Shown piece by piece: positions 1 to 7,420 of a stretch of 10,819 nt of DNA. A program made the translations under genes and the position numbers. The notes beneath the pieces were generated by a model. The model was given only the letters and a program-made list of their open reading frames with translations. It did no database searches and was not told the origin of the DNA. Origin of the DNA: Alistipes sp. UBA940 (GTDB taxonomy: Bacteria; Bacteroidota; Bacteroidia; Bacteroidales; Rikenellaceae); assembly GCA_002293425.1 (NCBI GenBank), contig DBDE01000019.1, positions 1,369 through 12,187 of the forward strand, written 5' to 3'. Position 1 is the first letter of the stretch; every line of letters starts with the position of its first letter.

Positions 1-35
1 GGGACGGGGTTTTCTGAAAATATCACAAACCGAAA

Positions 36-1625
36 CTATTCGAACACAGTAATCGACTCGACGTGCTTACGCAACTCCTCGGCATTCAACCCCGCAGCAG
101 AACCCGCACTGCGGAAATGTTCAGCCGCCTTCACAGTATCACCCTTCAACCCCATCAAAATACCCATATTGGTATGCCAAGCACCATCGTGGTTCTTAAC
201 CTTAGCCAAATAACGCTCCGCAGCAACCGTATCCTTGCGATCCAAAGCACTCGCCGCAGCATTCAAATTAGCCACATCGCTGTCCGGGAACACCCGAGCC
301 GCAGTCTCCATAGACTCGCGGAACTGTTCGCTGCCCTGAGCATAAGAGTTGGCAACCATAAACATCTCGTTCAACGAAAGATTGCTCGGACGTGTACGAA
401 TAATCTCCTTAGCCCTCTCCACATCAATAGGCGCAACCTCATAATTGATCACATAATCGGTCCGGCGCAACTTCGGATAAAGCTCGTTGCGAATCGTCTG
501 ATAAGCACTCTTGCCCCGCAACTGAGTCTCGCGACTATCCAAATTGTCGTTGCCATAAGCAATAATGTCGATCAACTCCTCCTTGCCCGCAAAAGTACCC
601 TGCTGAACCAAAGTTTCCAAAGTCTTCCAATCTTCACCCGCACCAACGGCACTGATGAGATTGGCCGCCAACCCATAATTGGCCTGAATATAACTTCTCA
701 AAGCCTCGGCACGACGCTGCGACAACCGCTGATTGCTCGACGCGCTACCCTCCGGCGAAGCGTGACCGGTCAACTGAACGCTCTTAACCGTCACGTCGGT
801 GTCGTTCTTAACCAAATCGATGGTCTTCTTGATAGCCTCCAACTCGGCCGCATTGCTGCGGAAATCGCGATTAATCTCCGAGCGACCCACCACATACTCC
901 AAATAGGCCTTGCCACTCTCGGCGCGAGCCTTCACAGCTTCCACCTCGGGAGTGATATAAGAAACACGGAACTGCGGCTCATAACGCTCAACCACAATAA
1001 CAACCGGTTCGGGTTCGGGCTCTACCGGCTTACGGCCGATGCCGTAAATGAGGTTCAACCCGATCTTGGTCGGGCCCCAATAACCGTGCTTGCGGCTATC
1101 GCGGTAATCACCACACGTCTCACAAGCATAAACGTCGTAATCCATCAACGCATAACCCGCACCGATGGTGAACTCCATACCCCAATGATGAGACCAATTC
1201 CAACGATAACCCCAACTGATACCAGCTCCGTAAAGCTCACCGTCGAAGCGATTGTTCTCCATAAACTTGGTGAAAGGCTTGTGGGGGAAACCACCCACAT
1301 TGAAAGTCGCCCAATGGGCATGCAACCCGATGAAGCCCCCCTTAAAAGTCTCGCGGAACCAATAACGAAACTCGGGCTGAACCAACACGTGTTTCAACTG
1401 GAAGTCGGTGTTCTTGAAATCCCACGGATTCCAATTCACCGGAATGTCGATAGAGGTGTGACCTCCCGTGCGAAACTCGATGCCGAGGTTCATCGTCGTG
1501 GTGAGATCGTACAGCAAGTTGGTCTTGATGTTAAAGACCGGCGGATCGATCTCTTTCTTCTCCTTACGCTGAGCAAACACCATAGCAGGTGCCAGCAGGA
1601 ACAAAACTACTAAAAGTCGTTTCAT
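36..1625 (-). CDS. DUF3575/OmpA-like outer-membrane protein with TPR-like C-terminus
   Basis: This is a predicted outer-membrane protein of 529 aa that should anchor the outer membrane to peptidoglycan. I chose the ATG at 1625 because it begins a clear signal peptide (MKRLLVVLFLLAPAMVFA, cleavage before QRK). A start four codons upstream (1637) only adds MYYI. Residues about 25-198 match the DUF3575 barrel-like domain, with FNIKTNLLYD, a CxxC (CETC, 168-171) and YWGPTKIGLNLIYG near its end. An acidic PEPEP linker (about 203-207) follows. An OmpA-type peptidoglycan-binding domain covers about 240-330, with GHASPEGSASSNQRLSQRRA at 287-306. Residues about 415-510 form a helical TPR-like tail. 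DUF3575-OmpA proteins are common in Bacteroidales, often near fimbrial loci, but no fimbrial genes are visible here. It lies 48 bp downstream of the GlsB-type gene and may be co-transcribed. A promoter-like TGTCTTTG at 1662-1655 is one base off the -7 consensus. The family call is firm; the exact role is inferred. Confidence 0.88.
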   Translation of the reverse strand: MKRLLVVLFLLAPAMVFAQRKEKKEIDPPVFNIKTNLLYDLTTTMNLGIEFRTGGHTSIDIPVNWNPWDFKNTDFQLKHVLVQPEFRYWFRETFKGGFIGLHAHWATFNVGGFPHKPFTKFMENNRFDGELYGAGISWGYRWNWSHHWGMEFTIGAGYALMDYDVYACETCGDYRDSRKHGYWGPTKIGLNLIYGIGRKPVEPEPEPVVIVVERYEPQFRVSYITPEVEAVKARAESGKAYLEYVVGRSEINRDFRSNAAELEAIKKTIDLVKNDTDVTVKSVQLTGHASPEGSASSNQRLSQRRAEALRSYIQANYGLAANLISAVGAGEDWKTLETLVQQGTFAGKEELIDIIAYGNDNLDSRETQLRGKSAYQTIRNELYPKLRRTDYVINYEVAPIDVERAKEIIRTRPSNLSLNEMFMVANSYAQGSEQFRESMETAARVFPDSDVANLNAAASALDRKDTVAAERYLAKVKNHDGAWHTNMGILMGLKGDTVKAAEHFRSAGSAAGLNAEELRKHVESITVFE

Positions 1626-1673
1626 AATATAATACATTAAAATTTAAAAGACTGCAAAGACAACACAAAACTC

Positions 1674-1916
1674 CTACTTACGCTGGAACAACCGAACAAT
1701 AAGCAAAAGCACGCAAGCACCAACCACGGCACTCACCAAGCTCCAAACAAAACCGGCACCCACAACGCCCAACATCCCGAAAATCCATCCCCCCAACACC
1801 GCGCCGATAACGCCGACCAACAAATTGAGCCAAAAGCCCTGACCCGTACCCTTGATAATCAGCCCGCCGATCCAGCCGGCCGCCAATCCAATGAGAATAA
1901 ACCACAAAAAGTTCAT
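1674..1916 (-). CDS. GlsB/YeaQ/YmgE family small membrane protein
   Basis: This 80-aa, very hydrophobic protein matches the transglycosylase-associated (GlsB/YeaQ/YmgE) family in length and pattern. It has an N-terminal membrane segment with GLAAGWIGGLI, then KGTGQGFWLNLLVGVIGAVLGGWIF and a last segment ending in a basic tail (RLFQRK). The glycine-zipper-like spacing and the G-x-G-F-W-x-N-L-x-V-G-x-x-G-A core are typical. These proteins sit in the cytoplasmic membrane and are linked to stress responses in several bacteria; their biochemical activity is not established, despite the old transglycosylase-associated name. The gene lies 56 bp downstream of the efflux fusion gene and 48 bp upstream of the OmpA-like gene, all on the minus strand. 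A promoter-like sequence just upstream suggests it can be transcribed independently of the pump. Confidence 0.9.
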   Translation of the reverse strand: MNFLWFILIGLAAGWIGGLIIKGTGQGFWLNLLVGVIGAVLGGWIFGMLGVVGAGFVWSLVSAVVGACVLLLIVRLFQRK

Positions 1917-1942
1917 AACATTAAAGTTTTAAGTGAGCAACA

Positions 1943-1973
1943 CAAAAGTTGTTTGCCGCACCCTAACCTCAAT
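1943..1973 (-). promoter_or_regulatory. putative Bacteroidetes-type promoter for the GlsB-type gene
   Basis: On the minus strand an ATTG (1973-1970) is followed after 19 bp by AACTTTTG (1950-1943). This matches the Bacteroidetes TTTG / N19-21 / TAnnTTTG pattern with one mismatch in each element. It would give a leader of roughly 20 nt before the ATG at 1916. The -33 element touches the stop codon of the upstream efflux gene. It is a pattern match only. Confidence 0.35.
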
Positions 1974-4900
1974 CATCGTGCCACGTTTGTACCCTCCGCA
2001 GCCGCATAGGTCAACGCCTGACCGCTGACCAACATCAACGACACCTCGCACATCTTGGTATCATACTGCGCAACCAGCAACCGCTCCTCGGCATCCAGCA
2101 AGCTCTTCTGGGCCTCCCGAAGCTCGATCCCCGAAATGACATATTGGGCATAAAGGTCGCGCGCCGCCTCATAGTTCTGGTGGGCCGACACCAAATTCTC
2201 CCTCTCCAAAGCCAGCAACTGCAAATTGTTCTCATAAGCCATCCAAAAGGTGGCCAGATCGGCCCTGAGCGAGATCAAAACCTGCTCCGTCTCCAACCTC
2301 GCAATATCCACCTCCAACCTCGCATTGCGTATCTCGCGCCCGCGATTACCGTCGAAAATGGTGAACCCCAGCCTCACCCCCGCATCGGGTCCCCAGTTGT
2401 GTCGCCGCCGAACCCCTCCGCGATCGTAACCATTGGCCGCATAACCATATCCCAAATTGAGCTCCACGGCGGGATAAGCCCGCGACCGCACCATCTTCAA
2501 ATCCAGCTCCGCCAACCGACCGCTCCTTTGGGCGAGGGTCAGCTCGGCACTGTGGTCAAACATAAGCCTCTCCAATCGGGCGAATTCCAACGTCTCGTCG
2601 ATGTCTATAACGGAGTCACAAATCACGACATCCTCCGAAACCATCAACTCGCCCAAACGAATGCGGCTCGTTGCGATAAGCTCCTTCTGGGTGATGTAAC
2701 GCGACGAGTCGGCATTGTAATCGACCCGCGCCTGCAACACCTCGGGCCGCGAACCGTTGCCGAGCAAATAGCGCGCCTCGACTATGCGCAACCGCTCGCG
2801 ACTCAACCCGACCGCATACTGATAGTTGCGCAAACGGATCGTCTGTCGGATATAGTTATAGTATTCGCTCGTCAAGGTAGCCACAAAGTCCTCTATCGTG
2901 ATGCGCGCCGCCAACTGTCCCATCTGTTCGAGCTCCTTCAACCGCTTGTGGTTGGTCAACACAGAAAAGCCGTTGCTCAGCGTCCACCGTGCATCCAGCC
3001 CCACCGAAGCGGTCTGCGTCAAAGCGTCGGTCTGGGTTCTGGCACCATCCTCCTCCACACTGTTGGCCAGCACATTATACCCCGCATCGAACCCCACGGT
3101 GGGCAGAAACCCTGCGTTGCCCGGCGTCTGGTTGTTTTCGGCAATCTGCTGCTCGGTGCGCGCTATCCTCACCGAATGGTTGCGCTCCAACCCCACCCGC
3201 AGGCAATCCTGCAAAGTGTACTCCTGTGCCCCGACAGGCAAACAAACCAAAAGGGCCAAAACGGTGGTGACAACCAGCGGCTTTGACCGGCGTTTACGGT
3301 CGGTGGAGATAAAGCGATAAATGGCCGGAACGATATACATTGTCATAACGGTCGAAATGAGCATCCCGCCCGTCACCGCAACCCCCATCGCAATGCGGCT
3401 CCGAGCACCCTCGCCACTCGCAAAAGCCAAAGGCAAAAGACCCAGAATGGTCGAAAAACTTGTCATCAAAATGGGACGCAAACGTTGCAACGAGGCCTCC
3501 AAAATAGCCGTCTGCTTGCTCTCGCCCGCCGCCTGCTTCTGGTTGGCGAACTCGACTATCAAAATCCCGTTCTTAGCCACCAGCCCGATGAGCATAATGA
3601 TCCCTATCTGAGAAAAAATGTTCATAGTGATCCCTCCCGCATACATAAACACCAACGCCCCCGCAACCGCCAACGGCACCGTGAGCATAATCACGAACGG
3701 ATCCTTAAAGCTCTCGAACTGCGCCGCCAACACCAAATAGATAAGCACGATGGCGAGTATGAAAGCGAACATCAAACTCGACGCACTCTCGCGAAACTCC
3801 TTGCTCTCGCCGCTCAGCGCAGTCCGGAACGAATCGTCCAGCAAATCCTGAGCAATAGCATCCATCTCTTCAAGCCCCTGACCGATAGTGCGCCCGGAAG
3901 CAAGACCGGCACTGACCGTCGCTGCAACAAACCGATTATAGCGGTACAACTGCGGCGGCGCAATATCCTCGTCTATTGAAACCAGATTGTCCATCTGAAC
4001 CATCTGTCCGCTATTATTCCTCACATACATCGAACTCAGATCGGCGGGCTTATTGCGCTGCTGACGGTTGATCTCGCCCAAAATCTCATACTGCTTGCCG
4101 TTCATATAGAAATAGCCCATCCGCTGGCCCGACAAGCCATACTGCAACGTCTGGGCAATATTCTGGGTACTCACGCCCAACAAATTGGCCTTGTCGCGAT
4201 TAATGGAAATGCGCGCCTCGGGCTTGGTGAATTTCAGGTTCACATCCGACATCTGAAAAACCTCGCTGGCCTGAACCCGCTCCATAAAGGCGGGCAAAAC
4301 CTCACGCAACCGCTCGATGTCCATCGCCTGCAAAACATACTGAACAGGCATCCCGCCGCGTCCGCCTCCGAAAGTCGACCGCTGCTGAACAAAGCTCCGT
4401 GCACCCGTCCGCTGCCCCACCGCCGCACCCAACTCGGCCGCAACATCCATCTGGCTTCGCTCCCGCTCGCGCTGATCGACCAACTCGACCTGCAAATTTC
4501 CACCCCCGCCGCTCACCCGCGCCGTGATGAACTCGGCATCGGCCCCCACAATGCTGTCGGCCAACAGATTAATGCTCTCGGTATAATCGCGCATATACTC
4601 ATAAGTGATGCCCTCGGGCCCCATAGTGCGGATAGAAATGCTCGACCGGTCTTCGAGCGGAGCAAGCTCGCTGGGCACCACATTCCACAACCACACAATA
4701 ACGCCCAACATCAGCCCGACGATGGGCAAAGCCAACCACTTTTTGAGCAAAAACATCCGCAGCGAGCGGCTGTAAAAACGGTTCATAGCCTCGAAAAACG
4801 GCTCGGTGCGCCGATAAAGCCAGCTCTGACGCTTGCGCCGTTTGAGCAGTTTGGTCGAAAGCATCGGGGTGAGCGTCAACGCCGCAAAACTCGAAATAGC

Positions 4901-6310
4901 CACCGCGCCCGAAATCACCACGCTGAACTCGCGGAACAACCGACCCGTCATTCCGCTCATAAACACGATAGGCAAAAAGACGGCGATCAACGTTATGGTC
5001 GTGGAAATGACGGCGAAAAATATCTCCTTAGCACCCTCGATGCCCGCCTCACGCGGACTCATCCCGCGCTCGATGCGGATATAGATATTCTCGGTCATCA
5101 CAATGGCGTCGTCCACCACCAACCCGATGGCCAGCACCACCGCCAGCATCGTCAGCGTGTTGATGGAAAAGCCCGCCGCATACATCACAAAAAATGTTCC
5201 GATCAACGAAACCGGAATCACCACGACCGGCACAAGCGTCACTCGCCAATCGCGCAAAAACAGAAAAATGATGACGATAACCAGCGCAAAAGCCACCCAC
5301 ACAGTCTCCACAACCTCGCCTATCGACGCCCGAATAAACCGCGTATTATCGAACCCATAGCTGGTGTGAACATCGTCCGGCAAATCCTTCTGCATCGCCT
5401 CCACCCGCTCATACACCGCGTCGGCGATCTCGATGTGGTTCGCCCCGGGCTGAGGCACCACCGCAACACCCACCATCGGCACCCCGTTCATCTTCATATA
5501 GCTCCGCAGGTCCCTGGGTGAAAGTTCCGCCCAACCAACATCCCTGAGCCGAACGACCCGCTGACCGTCGGTGCGAATGATCAGGTTGTTGAACTCATCC
5601 GCCGTGTGCATCAACCCCAAAGTGCGGATGCTCAACTCGATAGTGTTCCCCTCGATGCTCCCGCTGGGCAGCTCGACATTCTCGCGATCCACCGCCGCCT
5701 TAACATCCATAGTGGTCACGCCGTGCGCGGCCATCTTCACCGGATCGAGCCACAACCGCATAGCATAACGCTTCTCGCCCCAAATGTCCACCGCGCTCAC
5801 ATTGTTGATGGTCTGCAACTGCTCCTTGATGGTCAAATCGGCTATCTCCGAAATCTCCAGCAAGCTCCGCGTGTCGCTCTGCACCGCCACCATCAAAATG
5901 GGCGTCGCATCGGCATCGGCCTTTGTCACCGTGGGCGGGTCGCAATCGCGCGGCAAATACCTCTGCGCCCGCGAAACCTTATCCCTGACATCATTCGCCG
6001 CGGTCTCCAGCGGAACACTGAGCTCGAACTCCACCGTGATGCGGCTCGACCCCTGGGAACTCACACTGACCAACGAGCGGATCCCCGGAATGCCATTGAT
6101 ATTCTGCTCCAGCGGCTCGGTGATCTGGTTCTCGATCACATCGGCATTCGCCCCCGGGTACGACGTCTGGACGGTGATGATGGGATTGTCGACACTGGGA
6201 TACTCGCGCACCCCGAGCGCACCGAACCCGATGAACCCGAACAACAAGATCACCAAACTGAACACCGTCGACATAACGGGTCGATTTATACTCAGCTCCG
6301 ATATATTCAT
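1973..6310 (-). CDS. RND (HAE-1/AcrB-type) efflux permease fused to a TolC-family outer-membrane factor
   Basis: This single 1445-codon frame encodes two of the three parts of a tripartite efflux pump. Residues 1-1003 are a complete RND permease: a TM1 start (INRPVMSTVFSLVILLFGF), two periplasmic porter regions (about 35-335 and 548-845), and the proton-relay residues Asp400-Asp401 in TM4 (GLVVDDAIVMTEN) and Lys913 in TM10 (GLVAKNGILIVEF). VDDA rather than DGA in TM4 points to drug or hydrophobe efflux (HAE) rather than metal efflux. Residues 1005-1009 are basic (RKRRS...), 1011-1028 form a signal-peptide-like core ending LPVGA, and 1029-1445 are a full two-repeat TolC/OEP domain starting QEYTLQDCL. 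There is no in-frame start codon at the junction, so separate translation of the channel is unlikely. The adaptor gene overlaps it by 4 nt (ATGA). No other channel gene is in the window. Both halves are confidently recognised; whether the product stays joined is unknown. Confidence 0.93.
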   Translation of the reverse strand: MNISELSINRPVMSTVFSLVILLFGFIGFGALGVREYPSVDNPIITVQTSYPGANADVIENQITEPLEQNINGIPGIRSLVSVSSQGSSRITVEFELSVPLETAANDVRDKVSRAQRYLPRDCDPPTVTKADADATPILMVAVQSDTRSLLEISEIADLTIKEQLQTINNVSAVDIWGEKRYAMRLWLDPVKMAAHGVTTMDVKAAVDRENVELPSGSIEGNTIELSIRTLGLMHTADEFNNLIIRTDGQRVVRLRDVGWAELSPRDLRSYMKMNGVPMVGVAVVPQPGANHIEIADAVYERVEAMQKDLPDDVHTSYGFDNTRFIRASIGEVVETVWVAFALVIVIIFLFLRDWRVTLVPVVVIPVSLIGTFFVMYAAGFSINTLTMLAVVLAIGLVVDDAIVMTENIYIRIERGMSPREAGIEGAKEIFFAVISTTITLIAVFLPIVFMSGMTGRLFREFSVVISGAVAISSFAALTLTPMLSTKLLKRRKRQSWLYRRTEPFFEAMNRFYSRSLRMFLLKKWLALPIVGLMLGVIVWLWNVVPSELAPLEDRSSISIRTMGPEGITYEYMRDYTESINLLADSIVGADAEFITARVSGGGGNLQVELVDQRERERSQMDVAAELGAAVGQRTGARSFVQQRSTFGGGRGGMPVQYVLQAMDIERLREVLPAFMERVQASEVFQMSDVNLKFTKPEARISINRDKANLLGVSTQNIAQTLQYGLSGQRMGYFYMNGKQYEILGEINRQQRNKPADLSSMYVRNNSGQMVQMDNLVSIDEDIAPPQLYRYNRFVAATVSAGLASGRTIGQGLEEMDAIAQDLLDDSFRTALSGESKEFRESASSLMFAFILAIVLIYLVLAAQFESFKDPFVIMLTVPLAVAGALVFMYAGGITMNIFSQIGIIMLIGLVAKNGILIVEFANQKQAAGESKQTAILEASLQRLRPILMTSFSTILGLLPLAFASGEGARSRIAMGVAVTGGMLISTVMTMYIVPAIYRFISTDRKRRSKPLVVTTVLALLVCLPVGAQEYTLQDCLRVGLERNHSVRIARTEQQIAENNQTPGNAGFLPTVGFDAGYNVLANSVEEDGARTQTDALTQTASVGLDARWTLSNGFSVLTNHKRLKELEQMGQLAARITIEDFVATLTSEYYNYIRQTIRLRNYQYAVGLSRERLRIVEARYLLGNGSRPEVLQARVDYNADSSRYITQKELIATSRIRLGELMVSEDVVICDSVIDIDETLEFARLERLMFDHSAELTLAQRSGRLAELDLKMVRSRAYPAVELNLGYGYAANGYDRGGVRRRHNWGPDAGVRLGFTIFDGNRGREIRNARLEVDIARLETEQVLISLRADLATFWMAYENNLQLLALERENLVSAHQNYEAARDLYAQYVISGIELREAQKSLLDAEERLLVAQYDTKMCEVSLMLVSGQALTYAAAEGTNVAR
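3224..3295 (-). other. embedded signal-peptide-like junction in the RND-TolC fusion
   Basis: These codons encode residues 1006-1029 of the fusion: a basic stretch (KRRSK), an approximately 15-residue hydrophobic core (PLVVTTVLALLVCLP) and VGA followed by Q. This is the n-region, h-region and A-x-A-like c-region of a Sec signal peptide. The permease C-terminus should be cytoplasmic after TM12. The segment would therefore act as a thirteenth transmembrane crossing and deliver the channel domain to the periplasm, with possible signal peptidase I cleavage after Ala1028. The topology and cleavage are inferred. Confidence 0.7.
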
Positions 6311-7368
6311 AAATCGCCCAATCTAACTTTCAACCCTTCGCGCAATTGCAGCGTGCCCGTTGTGATCAGCGTGTCGCCCGGCATCAACCCCGTAATAACT
6401 TCTATCTGTGAATCCGTGCGCTGGCCCGCCTCGATGGCCAGAGAGTGCGCCTCGCCGCCGCGATAAACATAGACCTTATCCACCCCCATCTCCTTGATGA
6501 CCGCCTCGGATGGAATCACGATCGCATCCGCCATCTCATAGAGAGTGATGCGCACCGCCGCATACCTCCCGGGCATCAACAACCCCTTATAATTGGGGTA
6601 CAACGCCTTCACATCGAGCTGCCGCGTATTCAAATCGACCTCCGAACTAACCGCATAAACCTCCGCGGTGAACTCCTCGAGAAAGCCGTCAACCATAAAA
6701 CTCACATCGGTGCCCTGTCTTACCGCGTCGACATAGCGTTCCGAAACCGAAAAATTCAACTTCAACGGCACTATCTTCGTCAACCGTGCAACAGCCGTGG
6801 TGGGCGAAACAAACGCCCCCTCGCTCACATAACGAAACCCGATAACCCCGTCGAACGGGGCACGCAGCTCGGTCTGGGCAATATTGGCCCTCACCAACTC
6901 GATGTCCGCCTCCAACATCGCCAGCTCGGTCTGCGCCTGCTCATAAGCCTCGCGGCTGACGGCATCGCGCTCCAACAACTCGCTCTGGCGGAATAACCGG
7001 TCCTCAGAGAGCTCCAACTGTGCCTCCAACTTCTTCAACTGGGCCTGCAACGGGGCGTCGTTGATCTTGGCCAACAGTTCGCCCTTCCCGACCGCCGAGT
7101 CCTCCTTGAAAAAAATGTGTGTAACTTTACCGGAAGCCTCGAACGCCAGATCGACCTGTTCGTCGGCGGTGATGGTGGCGGCAATGTTGTCGAGCGCAAA
7201 GGTCAACGGGCTCTGCCCGATGATCATCCCCTCGACCGGTAGCGCACCACGCGAAGCAGCCATCACGGGCGCGTCGTCGCCCCTCTTCCAAAACGAATTG
7301 TAAAGAACGATCCCCACCGCGATCAAAACAATGATGGCGATGGCGATAAGTCGGTTGTATTTTTTCAT
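6307..7368 (-). CDS. RND efflux periplasmic adaptor (membrane fusion protein, HlyD/AcrA family)
   Basis: This 353-aa adaptor should link the RND pump to its outer-membrane channel in the periplasm. The start at 7368 (MKKYNRLIAIAIIVLIAVGI) gives one N-terminal membrane anchor (about 7-24) and no lipobox, so it is anchored by its transmembrane segment and not by lipid. The frame stays open upstream to 7560, but that part runs antisense into lgt and looks noncoding. The domain order is normal: first lipoyl half about 72-103 (VDLAFEASGKVTHIFFKEDSAVGKGELLAKI), given here only as a landmark, helical hairpin about 104-165 rich in E, L, Q and A, second lipoyl half 166-197 (ELRAPFDGVIGFRYVSEGAF), beta-barrel about 200-280 and membrane-proximal domain about 282-353. 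Its TGA overlaps the ATG of the permease-channel fusion (ATGA), which implies translational coupling. No regulator gene is adjacent. Confidence 0.93.
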   Translation of the reverse strand: MKKYNRLIAIAIIVLIAVGIVLYNSFWKRGDDAPVMAASRGALPVEGMIIGQSPLTFALDNIAATITADEQVDLAFEASGKVTHIFFKEDSAVGKGELLAKINDAPLQAQLKKLEAQLELSEDRLFRQSELLERDAVSREAYEQAQTELAMLEADIELVRANIAQTELRAPFDGVIGFRYVSEGAFVSPTTAVARLTKIVPLKLNFSVSERYVDAVRQGTDVSFMVDGFLEEFTAEVYAVSSEVDLNTRQLDVKALYPNYKGLLMPGRYAAVRITLYEMADAIVIPSEAVIKEMGVDKVYVYRGGEAHSLAIEAGQRTDSQIEVITGLMPGDTLITTGTLQLREGLKVRLGDL

Positions 7369-7383
7369 CGGCTCCGAGAACAA

Positions 7384-7415
7384 TTTCACAAAAATAGAAA
7401 AAATTTGTACCTTTG
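7384..7415 (+). promoter_or_regulatory. putative lgt promoter (TTTC-N20-TACCTTTG)
   Basis: TACCTTTG at 7408-7415 is an exact TAnnTTTG -7 element. TTTC at 7384-7387 lies 20 bp upstream, one base off the -33 TTTG. The lgt ATG is only 5 bp beyond the -7 element, so transcription would begin at or within a few bases of the start codon. This is a pattern match; the start site has not been measured. Confidence 0.5.
7389..7396 (-). promoter_or_regulatory. putative -7 element of the efflux operon promoter
   Basis: Read on the minus strand, TATTTTTG at 7396-7389 is an exact TAnnTTTG match, about 20 bp upstream of the adaptor ATG at 7368. No good TTTG is seen at the -33 distance (about 7416-7420), so the promoter may be weak or need an activator. 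It interleaves with the lgt promoter on the other strand. Confidence 0.4.
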
Positions 7416-7420
7416 TCTCT

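Noticed and set aside
1..35. Possible terminator after the OmpA-like gene (minus strand AAAACCCCGTCCC at the window edge)
   Set aside because: An A-tract followed by a C-rich arm could be the first half of a stem, but the other half lies outside the window and cannot be checked.
63..1613. 516-codon open frame on the plus strand opposite the OmpA-like gene
   Set aside because: It is the antisense of a gene with clear signal peptide and domains. Its translation shows no recognisable domain, and it arises from the biased codon use of the opposite strand. The same holds for other long plus-strand frames opposite the efflux genes (for example 2144-3286, 5606-6466).
3321..3611. Short plus-strand frames within the efflux gene (3321-3611, 4833-5084, 5103-5360, 5571-5768)
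   Set aside because: They are antisense shadows of conserved RND membrane segments and lack upstream promoter-like sequences or recognisable domains.
1973..6310. Fusion as an assembly or sequencing artefact
   Set aside because: It cannot be excluded without reads. However, the junction has no homopolymer prone to indels, both domains are intact, and no channel start codon is available in frame, so a real fusion is the better reading.
6475..6485. DnaA-box-like TTATCCACC
   Set aside because: A single near-match inside the adaptor coding sequence, with no cluster and no A/T-rich unwinding region, is expected by chance.
7331..7420. Upstream extension of the lgt frame to 7331
   Set aside because: It overlaps the start of the divergent adaptor gene and the -7 element. 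Family alignment places the N-terminus at 7421.
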